From contig JADJWZ010000022.1 in NCBI GenBank assembly GCA_016716125.1, positions 43,580-107,579 on the forward strand: a DNA stretch of 64,000 nt. The letters run 5' to 3'. Positions 29,085 through 37,573 of the stretch are shown here, piece after piece. The DNA comes from Ignavibacteria bacterium. GTDB taxonomy: Bacteria; Bacteroidota; Ignavibacteria; Tepidaquicellales; Tepidaquicellaceae. A model generated the notes under the pieces. That model ran no database searches. It was not told the DNA's origin and worked only from the letters and a program-made list of their open reading frames with translations. The position numbers and the translations under genes were made by a program. How positions within the stretch are numbered: position 1 is the first letter of the stretch; the number at the start of each line of letters is the position of its first letter.

Positions 29085-30026
29085 TTACTTCCTGAGTTCT
29101 GCAAGTTCTTCGAATAATTTAAGCTCTTTGTCGCTGAGATTTATTGGTGTTTCTACAATAATCTTAGCATAAAGATCTCCGTACTCATCCGTCTTTCCGT
29201 ATTTCGGCATTCCGAGTCTCTGCAGTCTCAGTACTTTTCCGCTTTGCGCTTCCTTTGGAATATTTATTTTAATGTTTCCCTTAAATGTTTTTAAAGACGC
29301 TTTGCCTCCGAGTACTGCGGTATAAAGATCGACTCTGACATCAGTATAAAGATCGTCTCCTTTTCTTTCAAACAAAGGGTCTTGTAAGACATGAATTTTT
29401 AAAAGCAGATCACCCGGACTTCCGCCGCCGGATGCCATTGCTCCTTTACCGCTCAGTCTTAATGTCTGTCCGCTTGCAATACCGGGTTTTATTTTCAGCT
29501 TAATGGACTGACCGTCGAGATCGAATAATTTTTCAGAACCATTGTAAGCGTCATTAAGAGTAATACTCATTTCAGCGCTCAGATCTTCACCGCGCAGATT
29601 AGCTCTTGCAGCCCTTTTCCTTCCGCCTGTTCCTGAAGACCGGAAACCGCCTCCTCCGAAAAGTGTTTCAAAAAAATCTGAAAACCCTGCTCCGCCGAAT
29701 CTGTCTCCGCTGTCATTTCCGTAAGTGTATTGCGTGTAACCGCTGTCCTGATTTGCATACTGTGACCAGTCAAAATCCTGTGAACCGCCGGACTGCTGAT
29801 AGTATTTCCAGTTCTCTCCCAGCTCATCGTATTTTTTTCTTTTATCCTTATCCCTTAATACTTCATTGGCTTCATTCAATTCCTTGAACTTATCTTCCGC
29901 TTCCTTATTATCTTTATTCTTGTCCGGGTGATATTTCAGAGCAAGTTTTCTGTATGATTTTTTAATCTCGTCCTGAGTCGCGTTTTTACTGACACCTAAA
30001 ATTTTATAATAATCTTTATATTCCAT
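29085..30026 (-). CDS. cbpA: DnaJ-family co-chaperone, CbpA type
   Basis: The protein has 313 residues. An N-terminal J domain (1-70) carries the HPD motif at residues 33-35. A Gly/Phe/Ser-rich linker follows (FGGAGFSDFFETLFGGGGF), then two beta-sandwich substrate domains (about 140-305; LRLSGKGAMASGGGSPGDLL). The four-Cys zinc domain of true DnaJ is absent, which marks the CbpA/DjlA-like class. It should stimulate the ATPase of DnaK and deliver unfolded proteins to it in the cytoplasm. A small membrane protein gene (30048-30302) lies 21 bases upstream and is probably cotranscribed. No heat-shock promoter could be identified. Confidence 0.95.
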   Translation of the reverse strand: MEYKDYYKILGVSKNATQDEIKKSYRKLALKYHPDKNKDNKEAEDKFKELNEANEVLRDKDKRKKYDELGENWKYYQQSGGSQDFDWSQYANQDSGYTQYTYGNDSGDRFGGAGFSDFFETLFGGGGFRSSGTGGRKRAARANLRGEDLSAEMSITLNDAYNGSEKLFDLDGQSIKLKIKPGIASGQTLRLSGKGAMASGGGSPGDLLLKIHVLQDPLFERKGDDLYTDVRVDLYTAVLGGKASLKTFKGNIKINIPKEAQSGKVLRLQRLGMPKYGKTDEYGDLYAKIIVETPINLSDKELKLFEELAELRK

Positions 30027-30047
30027 CTAATAATTAATTATAAGAAA

Positions 30048-30302
30048 TTATTTTTTCCTGAAAAACATTATGATAAAAACAACTGCGAGATCAACTAAAA
30101 TTCCGAGCGCTCCAATCAGATAACATTTTTGAATTTTATTGCTGCCCTCAATTGAAACACCTGATTCTTTTAAAAGTCTGCCTGCCTGATATCCTGATAT
30201 TATTGCAATGACCGATCCTATTCCGAATATCCAAACCGATCCGAGTACAATTCCCCTGTTCACCAATCTGAAAAATTCAGTCCTTACCTCTTCTGCTGAC
30301 AT
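30048..30302 (-). CDS. Small two-helix membrane protein
   Basis: The 84-residue protein has two hydrophobic segments (IVLGSVWIFGIGSVIAIISG and YLIGALGILVDLAVVFIIMF) and no enzyme motif. The ATG at 30302 is chosen; an in-frame TTG is directly before it. It precedes the cbpA-like gene by 21 bases on the same strand. The function is unknown. The composition resembles small uncharacterised inner-membrane proteins of the FCB group. Confidence 0.75.
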   Translation of the reverse strand: MSAEEVRTEFFRLVNRGIVLGSVWIFGIGSVIAIISGYQAGRLLKESGVSIEGSNKIQKCYLIGALGILVDLAVVFIIMFFRKK

Positions 30303-30511
30303 CAAATTTTTAAATCCAAAATAGATTTAATAGAATTATTTATCAATGAAAACATTAATAGGCAGTATATTATTTCTGTAATTCATAAAAAATAACAGAG
30401 CTGAATTAATTTATTGTTAATAAAAGAAATCAAAATAGGAGTTTTTATTAAAACAAATTATTTATAATTTAAGCGGCAAATCATAATTTAAAAATCAAAA
30501 ATTAATTTATC

Positions 30512-30694
30512 ATGGAATACACAATTGTAACTGCAAGCAGTAATGAAGAGCTTGTTAAGAAAGTAAATGAAATGCTTAATCAGGGCTGGGAAACAGAAGG
30601 CGGTGTTGCGATCTCACAGGACGGCAATTATCATCAGGCAATGATCCTGTTTGAAGATATGACAAATGAATTTGAAACAGGGGAAGAGCTGTAA
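30512..30694 (+). CDS. DUF1737 domain-containing small protein
   Basis: The 60 residues begin EYTIVTASSNEELVKKVNEM and contain the GWETEGGVA turn characteristic of DUF1737. The family folds as a small alpha/beta domain; its function is not established. The gene stands alone between minus-strand genes and ends 25 bases from the convergent radC. Confidence 0.88.
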   Translation: MEYTIVTASSNEELVKKVNEMLNQGWETEGGVAISQDGNYHQAMILFEDMTNEFETGEEL

Positions 30695-30719
30695 ATTCAC
30701 TTTTCCGGTTTCACAAATT

Positions 30720-31460
30720 TTAAATCAGCGAACCTTCCTTAAAACTCATATAGGAATGGTTTGTAAAAATTAAATGATCCAGCACGTCTATACCCATTAT
30801 CTTACCTGCTTCTACCAGTCTTTTCGTGATCTTAAGATCATCTTCCGAAGGATCAGTTTCTCCTGAAGGATGATTGTGCGCTATTATAATATGCGCTGCA
30901 TGTCTTTTGATGGCGGATTCGAATGTTTCCCTCGGATGAACAAGACTGGCGGTAAGTGTGCCGACCGAAATTTCATCCAGTCCTATAAAATTATTTCTTG
31001 AGTCAAGTGAAATGACATAAAAATGTTCTTTCGTAAAATTAGAAACTTTTGATATAAGTATTTTATACAGCTCTTCGGGATTTGTGACAGCATTGTATTT
31101 CTTTTTGTTTTCCCTGATAGTGTTTTCATTCTCCCGAAGTTCTTTGATTATTTTTTTTGTAATGCCGAAACTAGCCATGAGCTTTGACGCTTTTACTTCG
31201 CCCAGTCCCTTAAAATTTTTTAGGTCTTCAAGTGAAGCATCCATTATCATAGACAGTGAACCGAATTTTACGAGGATCTTCTGAGCTAAAGTAATTACGG
31301 ATTCGCCTTTTGTGCCTGTATTTATGAGAAGCGCGAGAAGTTCTGCGGAGGAAAGTTTCTCCGCTCCGTATTCTCTTAATCTTTCTCTTGGTCTTTCGGA
31401 AAGAGGCAGGTCATTTACGCAAATTACATTATCATCGGTTTCATTTCTTCCATTCTTCAT
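30720..31460 (-). CDS. radC: RadC family protein (JAB/MPN domain)
   Basis: From the ATG at 31460 the protein has 246 residues; an upstream in-frame TTG at 31481 would add seven. A helix-hairpin-helix region (about 10-100; LPLSERPRERL, FKGLGEVKA) precedes a JAB/MPN metalloprotease-like domain with the JAMM signature HNHPSG and downstream Asp (ETDPSEDD). The family is named after a DNA repair mutant, but the repair role in E. coli was later disputed; its biochemical role is unsettled. It lies downstream of tRNA-Pro on the same strand. Confidence 0.95.
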   Translation of the reverse strand: MKNGRNETDDNVICVNDLPLSERPRERLREYGAEKLSSAELLALLINTGTKGESVITLAQKILVKFGSLSMIMDASLEDLKNFKGLGEVKASKLMASFGITKKIIKELRENENTIRENKKKYNAVTNPEELYKILISKVSNFTKEHFYVISLDSRNNFIGLDEISVGTLTASLVHPRETFESAIKRHAAHIIIAHNHPSGETDPSEDDLKITKRLVEAGKIMGIDVLDHLIFTNHSYMSFKEGSLI

Positions 31461-31492
31461 AGTTATCGTGTTTGATTTCAAATAGGTGAAAG

Positions 31493-31566
31493 TCGGGATG
31501 GGCAGACTCGAACTGCCGGCCTCACGCCCCCCAGACGTGCGATCTAACCAACTGATCTACATCCCG
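31493..31566 (-). tRNA. tRNA-Pro (anticodon GGG)
   Basis: The minus strand folds as a cloverleaf. The acceptor CGGGATG pairs with CATCCCG, the D stem GATC with GATC, the anticodon stem CACGT with GCGTG around CTGGGGG, and the T stem GGCAG with CTGCC around TTCGAGT. Bases 34-36 read GGG. C1 opposite G72 is typical of tRNA-Pro. The discriminator is A and the CCA is not encoded. Confidence 0.95.
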
Positions 31567-31690
31567 CATAACATCACTTTCATTTACATTTTCGGGAAAA
31601 TTTGTTCTGCCCTATTAAATTATAACGCTGCAAAAGGCATGTCAATATGTTTAATTTGAAAAATTAAATCAAACCGATTATCTCTGACAA

Positions 31691-32122
31691 TCACTTCACT
31701 CCTGTATCCTCAAACACGGCAAGTATCTTGCCTTCCCCGTAAAGACTTAATCTGTTGCCTGAAATTTTATATGAATCGGTTTTAACCAGCGCGACCAGAT
31801 ACTTTTTTTCCTGATCCTTTATGAAGTCACAGAATTTTTCTGTTGCATTTATACTGTTAAATTTCAATGATCTGTTCTTTTCGGTGTAAGTCAAATCAAT
31901 GCTGTTGCATCCGCCGAATCCGTTTGCATTCTTTTTGTCTTTTGAAAATTTAATATAAGCTTCTTCCATGCTTTCGGGAGTATAGACTTTGCTTCCGTCA
32001 AGTGATCTTAAAATCCACTTTGTCTCATAGAATGATAATTTAGATCCAATACCCGGATCAGAAGACGAACATGAAAAAAGTATAAGTGTAAAAAAGAAAA
32101 TCAGAATGTAATGTAATTTCAT
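31691..32122 (-). CDS. META/HslJ-type lipoprotein
   Basis: The 143 residues start with a lipoprotein signal (ILIFFFTLILFSC; lipidated Cys18). The META domain follows, with WILRSLDGSKVY, the FGGCNSIDLTY motif (the usual GCN) and a final strand ILAVFED. The META family (HslJ and relatives) is linked to heat, novobiocin and virulence phenotypes, without a defined molecular activity. The protein is probably anchored in the outer or inner membrane facing the periplasm. pdxH is 22 bases upstream on the same strand, so cotranscription is likely. Confidence 0.9.
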   Translation of the reverse strand: MKLHYILIFFFTLILFSCSSSDPGIGSKLSFYETKWILRSLDGSKVYTPESMEEAYIKFSKDKKNANGFGGCNSIDLTYTEKNRSLKFNSINATEKFCDFIKDQEKKYLVALVKTDSYKISGNRLSLYGEGKILAVFEDTGVK

Positions 32123-32144
32123 AATAATATTTTAGAATTAATTT

Positions 32145-32789
32145 TTAAGGAGACAGTCTTTCCGTGCTCCATTCATTTCCTTTCTTTGTAAATAAGATCC
32201 TGTCATGAAGCCGGCTTTCCCTGCCCTGCCAGAATTCTATCATTGACGGTTTCAAAATATAACCTCCCCAGCTTACCGGTCTCGGCACATTGCCGTCTGC
32301 GAATTTTATTTTTAACTCATCAAATTTTTTATTTAGAACTTCACGGCTTGAGATCACTTTGCTCTGTTCGGAAACTACTGCAGCAACCCTGCTTTCAAAA
32401 GGCCGGCTCTTAAAATAATTTTCGGATTCTTCCGTGCTGACTTTCTCAGTGATACCTTCAATGCGTACCTGTCTTTCAAGTTCTTTCCAGTAAAAGAGCA
32501 AAGTGGCGTTTGGATTTTCGTCAAGCTCTTTTCCTTTTCTGCTTTTGTAGTTTGTATAAAAAATAAATCCGTCGCTGCTGTATTCTTTAAGCAGAACTGT
32601 CCTGACATTGGGATGTCCGTCAGCGGAGCATGTAGCGAGATACATTGTGTTTGCTTCCATTTCATCGAGTTTCAGTGCTTCAGAAAACCAGATTTCAAAT
32701 TGTTCGAATGGATTGTTTTTGATTGTCTCTTCAGACAATTCTCTTTTGAGAAATTCTTTTCTTAGTTCAAATAAATTTTGCTTATCCAT
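32145..32789 (-). CDS. pdxH: Pyridoxamine 5'-phosphate oxidase
   Basis: The protein has 214 residues, the normal length. It shows the FMN-binding FYTNYKSRKGKEL segment, the WKELERQVRIEG strand, the SRPFESRVAAVVSEQS region and the C-terminal substrate site EFWQGRESRLHDRI with RLSP at the end. The enzyme oxidises pyridoxamine or pyridoxine 5'-phosphate to pyridoxal 5'-phosphate with O2 and FMN, so the organism can use oxygen at least for B6 salvage. It is the first gene of a likely two-gene unit with the META lipoprotein. Confidence 0.97.
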   Translation of the reverse strand: MDKQNLFELRKEFLKRELSEETIKNNPFEQFEIWFSEALKLDEMEANTMYLATCSADGHPNVRTVLLKEYSSDGFIFYTNYKSRKGKELDENPNATLLFYWKELERQVRIEGITEKVSTEESENYFKSRPFESRVAAVVSEQSKVISSREVLNKKFDELKIKFADGNVPRPVSWGGYILKPSMIEFWQGRESRLHDRILFTKKGNEWSTERLSP

Positions 32790-32891
32790 GGTAGTGTAAA
32801 TTTGTTTTGTAAATTTAGTTAATTTGATTTTTAGAAATAATGATATATGCCGTCAGCAGATTACCTGTGATATTCGAAATCCCAAATGATC

Positions 32892-32920
32892 TTAACTGTT
32901 AACTATTAACTATTAACTCT
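32892..32920. repeat. Short 7-bp tandem repeat (AACTATT type)
   Basis: TTAACTGTTAACTATTAACT and the next bases are about four copies of a seven-base unit. They lie in the intergenic region between the divergent pdxH and mgtE genes. Confidence 0.7.
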
Positions 32921-33013
32921 ATCCGAAGTCTCCTTCTCTATTTTCAATTGATTAATCACATCTTTATAAGTAATTTGAAATTCATTTTTTAATCCTATTT
33001 TATTCAAATCCCA

Positions 33014-34414
33014 TTGTCAGCTGATAAAAATAAATTATCTGTCCTTGAAGTAGATAAAGAATTGCTTGATGATATCACTGAGCTCATCCGCGAAAAATCT
33101 GATGCTGCCCTTCAGAATATTCTGGCAGATCTGTATGATTTTGATATAGCTGTATTGATCGATAATCTTGAAGAAGATGACGATGCAGTTTATATTTTTT
33201 CACTCCTGAAAGATGAAACTGCAAGTGAAGTAATTTTAGAAATTAGTGATGACAGAAAAAATGCGATTACCGAAAAATTAAGCGGTGAAAAAATATCCGG
33301 TATCGTTAGTGAAATGTATTCCGATGATGCAACTGATTTTGTCTCGGATCTTGATGAAAATAAAAAAGATGAAGTACTTGAAAATTTGGACAGGATTGAT
33401 AATGAAGATTATGAGGAAGTTAAAGAGTTACTCAGCTATGATGAAAATACTGCCGGCGGTATCATGGCAAAAGAATATATTTCCGTTCATGAATACTGTA
33501 CTGTTACGGAAGCAATTAATGAAATTCAGGAAAAAGCCGATGAGGTTGACCAGTTCTATAATGTTTGGGTAGTCGATATGGCAAATGTTTTGAAAGGAGT
33601 TATTTCACTAAAAAGACTTATTGTTTCATTAAAAAATCCCGGCGTACATATAAAAGATGTAATGAATTCTGACGTAATCAGTATTGACGCTAATACTGAT
33701 CAGGAAGAAGTTGCTAAAATATTTCAGAGTTATGATCTGGTTTCTGCTCCCGTAGTCAATAGTCATAATAAATTAATAGGCATGATCTCTATTGATGATA
33801 TTGTTGATGTTATTGAAGAAGAGTATTCCGAAAATGTTGCAAGAATGACAGGTACTGATGCGGAAGAACTTGAGAAAAAATCTCCGTTTGAAATCGCTAA
33901 GCTTCGACTGCCGTGGCTTCTTATTACTTTGTTCATTGAATTCATTGCAGTCTTTATTGTCAGGATGCATAATGAAATGCTTGAAAAAATAATTCTGCTC
34001 GCTGCTTTTATGCCTATAATATCAGCCATTTCAGGAAACACCGGACTTCAGTCCGCTGCTATAATGGTCAGAGGTATTGATACGGGAAACGTAACTCTTA
34101 GTAAATGGTATGTTCCGTTATTCAGACAAATTAAAACCAACCTGATCATAGGATCGGTAGTTGCACTGATCGTCGGATTTCTGGGGTATATTATCAGTGA
34201 CACCAATGAATTAAGATTTGGAGCATCTGTCTGTATCTCAATGTTTGTATCCATTAATATTGCAGGAATAATCGGCACAATCTCTCCCATGTTATCCAAA
34301 AAACTTGGATTCGATCCGGCGCTTACTTCAGGTCCGTTTGAAACAGCTTTTCAGGATGTGATCGGTATCTTTATCTTTCTGAGCGTCTCTACTATTTTAC
34401 TAATGAATATTTAA
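33014..34414 (+). CDS. mgtE: Magnesium transporter MgtE
   Basis: From a TTG at 33014 the protein has 466 residues, normal for MgtE; no ATG occurs in the first 90 codons, so a non-ATG start is required, though no clear ribosome site is seen. The N-terminal superhelical domain (about 10-130) is very acidic. Two CBS domains follow (about 135-255; YDENTAGGIMAKEYISV, IKDVMNSDVISIDANTDQ), then five membrane segments (about 290-466) with the pore signature ISGNTGLQSA. It conducts Mg2+ inward, and the CBS/N domain closes the channel when cytoplasmic Mg2+ is high. The next gene starts seven bases downstream. Confidence 0.95.
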   Translation: MSADKNKLSVLEVDKELLDDITELIREKSDAALQNILADLYDFDIAVLIDNLEEDDDAVYIFSLLKDETASEVILEISDDRKNAITEKLSGEKISGIVSEMYSDDATDFVSDLDENKKDEVLENLDRIDNEDYEEVKELLSYDENTAGGIMAKEYISVHEYCTVTEAINEIQEKADEVDQFYNVWVVDMANVLKGVISLKRLIVSLKNPGVHIKDVMNSDVISIDANTDQEEVAKIFQSYDLVSAPVVNSHNKLIGMISIDDIVDVIEEEYSENVARMTGTDAEELEKKSPFEIAKLRLPWLLITLFIEFIAVFIVRMHNEMLEKIILLAAFMPIISAISGNTGLQSAAIMVRGIDTGNVTLSKWYVPLFRQIKTNLIIGSVVALIVGFLGYIISDTNELRFGASVCISMFVSINIAGIIGTISPMLSKKLGFDPALTSGPFETAFQDVIGIFIFLSVSTILLMNI

Positions 34415-34421
34415 ATAATTT

Positions 34422-35390
34422 TTGCTCAGTTCCCTTAAAAAAAATTTCAGCTATCTTGAAATTCCGGATATTACAAATCAGATATTTCTTCTGATTCTGT
34501 CTGTGCTGATTGTTTTCTCATCAGAAAATATTTTACTCTCTGCGCTTATTCCGTTTCTGAATTTATTACTGTGTATACTCATAATTTATTTTGTATCACA
34601 TTATGAAAAAAAAACAGATGCTGAAAAGAAGGAAAAATCCTGGTCAAGATTCTTAAGGTTCTGGTATCCGTCTTTTATGATATTGTTTTGCTTTAAGGAA
34701 ATTTATCTGATCATGATAGGTTTCGATACAAGACTTTATGATCCTGAACTGATCCGTATAGATAATTGGATGTTTGGCGTTAACCCAACTGAATTTCTGT
34801 CAGCATACAGTTACCCTTTTTTAGTAGAACTGCTTCAGATTGTCTATGGACTTTTTTATCTGATGCCTGTAATTTACGCAATGGAATTATATATCTGGCA
34901 CAGGTATGAAGAATTAAAGTATGCTATCTTTGTAGTATTCTTAGGCTTCTATCTTTCGTTTCTTGGTTATATTGTTGTTCCCGCTATTGGTCCGCGGTTT
35001 ACTCTGCATGATTTCTCAAATATGAATTTCGAATTACCCGGAATTTTTTTCGCTGAAATTATCAGAGGAATTATTGATTTCGGTGAGTCTATTCCTAAAA
35101 ATGTAAATAACCCGGAAATGTATGCACAGAGAGACGCTTTCCCTTCGGGACATACTATTATCATTATTCTCATCACTTATCTTTCTCATAAAATAAAATC
35201 AAATTCATTTTATTTTTATCTTCCTTTTTCTGTCTTAATGATTTTCTCAACAGTATATCTCCGGTACCACTATGTTATTGATCTGATCGGAGGAATTCCG
35301 TTTGTGCTTGTTACAATTTTTATTGCAAATAAATTATATAGAGGGAAAATATCTTTCGGTAAAAAAATTGCTAAAAATACCGTGCCGTAA
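34422..35390 (+). CDS. PAP2-superfamily membrane phosphatase (PAP2_3 / inositol phosphorylceramide synthase-like)
   Basis: The 322-residue protein begins at a TTG seven bases after the mgtE stop. It has about six membrane segments. The phosphatase motifs are visible: the PSGH core in RDAFPSGHTIII and the third motif RYHYVID. The TRLYDPE loop may supply the first motif. Relatives dephosphorylate or transfer phosphate on lipids at the membrane; the substrate here is unknown. Its last 20 bases overlap the end of the convergent hemW gene. Confidence 0.85.
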   Translation: MLSSLKKNFSYLEIPDITNQIFLLILSVLIVFSSENILLSALIPFLNLLLCILIIYFVSHYEKKTDAEKKEKSWSRFLRFWYPSFMILFCFKEIYLIMIGFDTRLYDPELIRIDNWMFGVNPTEFLSAYSYPFLVELLQIVYGLFYLMPVIYAMELYIWHRYEELKYAIFVVFLGFYLSFLGYIVVPAIGPRFTLHDFSNMNFELPGIFFAEIIRGIIDFGESIPKNVNNPEMYAQRDAFPSGHTIIIILITYLSHKIKSNSFYFYLPFSVLMIFSTVYLRYHYVIDLIGGIPFVLVTIFIANKLYRGKISFGKKIAKNTVP

Positions 35391-36489
35391 TTTCATCGGC
35401 TATTGAATATCCTTTCTCCGTTAGTATAAGATTTCCATCGCGTATAAAAGCAAGACCTGCGGTGCAAAGCTCTTGAGCCGCCGCTTTATTTTCTGTTTCG
35501 AAATCCTCTCCGGTTAATTCTCTGTACCTTTCGAAATTTATTCCTGCGCTTCTTAATCCTAACATTATATATTCCAGTTTTATCTGAGCTGTATCCGGTT
35601 CATAAAGATTTTCCGCCGGTAGTGTTTTTGCATTTAAAGAATTTACATATCCCGAATAAGATCTCACATTATTCCACCTCTTCTTAAAAAAGAATGAATG
35701 TGATGAAGGTCCGAGTCCCAAATAATTTTTATATGTCCAGTATTTCAGGTTATGTCTGCTTCTGTATCCGGGTCTTGCAAAATTAGATATCTCGTAATGT
35801 TCAAATCCTTCAGATGTTAATCTCTCCGATACTATAAAATAAAATTCAGAATCTTTGACCGGATCCTTTATTAGTCGCGGATCTTTTTCAGTTGATTTGT
35901 AAAGACTTGTTCCCTTTTCATATGTTAATGAATAAGCGGAAATGTGACGGGCTCCGGAATCAATTGCCTTACTTATTGAATAATTTACATCCTCTTCAGT
36001 CTGCGAAGGCAATGAATAAATAATATCAACGCTGATATTTTGAGTAAGTTCTGAAGCTTTTCTTATCACATGCTCCGCCATCTCTGCAGTATGCTGACGT
36101 GTTAAAAATTTCAGTTCGCTGTCTATGAATGACTGAACACCAAAACTGAATCTGTTTATTCCCGCTGTCAGATAATTTTCTATGCTGCCGTCTGTAAAAT
36201 CCTCGGGATTTGATTCCATTGTGATCTCTGAATTACAGTCAACATTTAAATTGTCTCTCAATGTTTTTATAACAGCACTGATTTCTTCTGATGTTAAAAC
36301 AGACGGCGTACCTCCTCCGAAAAATACAGTGTCAAATTTTTCACCGTAGTATTGATTTGAAAGGAGAGTAATCTCTGAGTTTAATGCATTCAGAAATTCT
36401 GTCTTTCGTTTAGTATTTGTAATGAAAAAAAAATCGCAGTAGTTACATCTCTTTCTGCAAAAAGGTATGTGTATGTATAATCCGGACAT
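35371..36489 (-). CDS. hemW: HemW-like radical SAM protein (putative haem chaperone)
   Basis: The protein has 372 residues. The radical SAM cluster motif (CRKRCNYCDF, CxxxCxxC) is near the N-terminus, followed by YGEKFDTVFFGGGTPSVL, the GVQSF motif (FSFGVQSFID) and the C-terminal HemN_C domain (GLGPSSHSFF, YIMLGLRSAGI). HemW was long annotated as oxygen-independent coproporphyrinogen III oxidase, but it lacks that activity and binds haem for transfer to acceptor proteins. The gene converges on and overlaps the PAP2 gene by 20 bases. Confidence 0.94.
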   Translation of the reverse strand: MSGLYIHIPFCRKRCNYCDFFFITNTKRKTEFLNALNSEITLLSNQYYGEKFDTVFFGGGTPSVLTSEEISAVIKTLRDNLNVDCNSEITMESNPEDFTDGSIENYLTAGINRFSFGVQSFIDSELKFLTRQHTAEMAEHVIRKASELTQNISVDIIYSLPSQTEEDVNYSISKAIDSGARHISAYSLTYEKGTSLYKSTEKDPRLIKDPVKDSEFYFIVSERLTSEGFEHYEISNFARPGYRSRHNLKYWTYKNYLGLGPSSHSFFFKKRWNNVRSYSGYVNSLNAKTLPAENLYEPDTAQIKLEYIMLGLRSAGINFERYRELTGEDFETENKAAAQELCTAGLAFIRDGNLILTEKGYSIADEITARYF

Positions 36490-36550
36490 GCTTTATTAAT
36501 AATAGTGTACCGGGTAAAATTATATCTTGTGTGAATATAGTTTGTATTCG

Positions 36551-37450
36551 TTACCTGATTATATTTCCGATTCTTTCCCATCTTGTCGTGCTTAACAGAT
36601 CGAAAAAATTCAGAAACGAAATGCTCGGATCCCATGACCAGTAAATTATTAACGCCTCTCCTACAATATTCTCAACAGGCATGAAACCCCAGAATCTGCT
36701 GTCAAGTGAATTGTTCCTGTTGTCTCCCATCATGAATAAATAATCTCTCTTCACGGTGTATTCTCCGTCAGGAAGTACGGTTTCGTTAATATAAACCTTT
36801 CCGTCTCCGGACATTCTGACCGTATTGCCTTCCTTTATGATAAACATTTTCCATCCGTCAAAATTTGAAGAATCAATTTTAATCTTGTCACCTGCTTTCG
36901 GAACGCGGATCGGTCCGTACCAGTCTTCATTCCATTTCGAGCCGATAGGAAACATTCTCGGATTTACAAAACTCTCCGGCCTGCTAACTTTATCAAAAAC
37001 CGTATTTGGAGGATTTGGAAACAGCTCGCCGTTTACATAAAGCTTCTTATCTCTGATTACAAGCGTATCACCCGGAGTCGCTACGCATCTTTTTATATAA
37101 TTGACAACTTCCTTCGATTCAATGTCGTCACGGTCTCCCGGAAAATCAAAAACTATTATATCGCCTTTCTGCGGCTCTTTAAATCCGGGAAGTTTAATAT
37201 ATGGAATTCTTATGTCAGTGAAAGGTATGTTCCTGGGAGTAGTAGCTCCGTATGTGAATTTTGTTACAAGTAAAAAATCCCCGACCCATAAAGTCTTTTC
37301 CATTGAACCGGTCGGAATCCTGAAAGCTTCGAACAGTAATATTTTTATTATGAATGCAACTATTCCCGCATAAACTAAAGCATCAAAAAACTCACGGGAT
37401 TTTGTTTTTTTTACTTTATCGTCTTTTCCTTTTTTATCCTGTCTTATCAC
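36551..37450 (-). CDS. lepB: Signal peptidase I
   Basis: The 299-residue protein begins at GTG (37450). One membrane anchor (about 23-42) is followed by the box B motif with catalytic Ser49 (PTGSMEKTL) and, after an insertion, the general base Lys120 (YIKRCVATPGD). The late box GDNRNNSLDSRFWG is intact. It removes signal peptides from Sec-exported proteins on the periplasmic face of the inner membrane, and would serve the many secreted proteins of this window. Start uncertain by a few codons. lepA lies 123 bases from it on the same strand but downstream. Confidence 0.96.
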   Translation of the reverse strand: MIRQDKKGKDDKVKKTKSREFFDALVYAGIVAFIIKILLFEAFRIPTGSMEKTLWVGDFLLVTKFTYGATTPRNIPFTDIRIPYIKLPGFKEPQKGDIIVFDFPGDRDDIESKEVVNYIKRCVATPGDTLVIRDKKLYVNGELFPNPPNTVFDKVSRPESFVNPRMFPIGSKWNEDWYGPIRVPKAGDKIKIDSSNFDGWKMFIIKEGNTVRMSGDGKVYINETVLPDGEYTVKRDYLFMMGDNRNNSLDSRFWGFMPVENIVGEALIIYWSWDPSISFLNFFDLLSTTRWERIGNIIR

Positions 37451-37573
37451 GGCCTGCGCCTGAAGTCTTTGGTTTGTATTTATCCGTGTCCTTTATATTT
37501 TTATTGTTGTTATTAGTAGTATCCACTTGGAAATTTTATTGAATAATTTTTTTGATTTAACTTAAATCTTATC

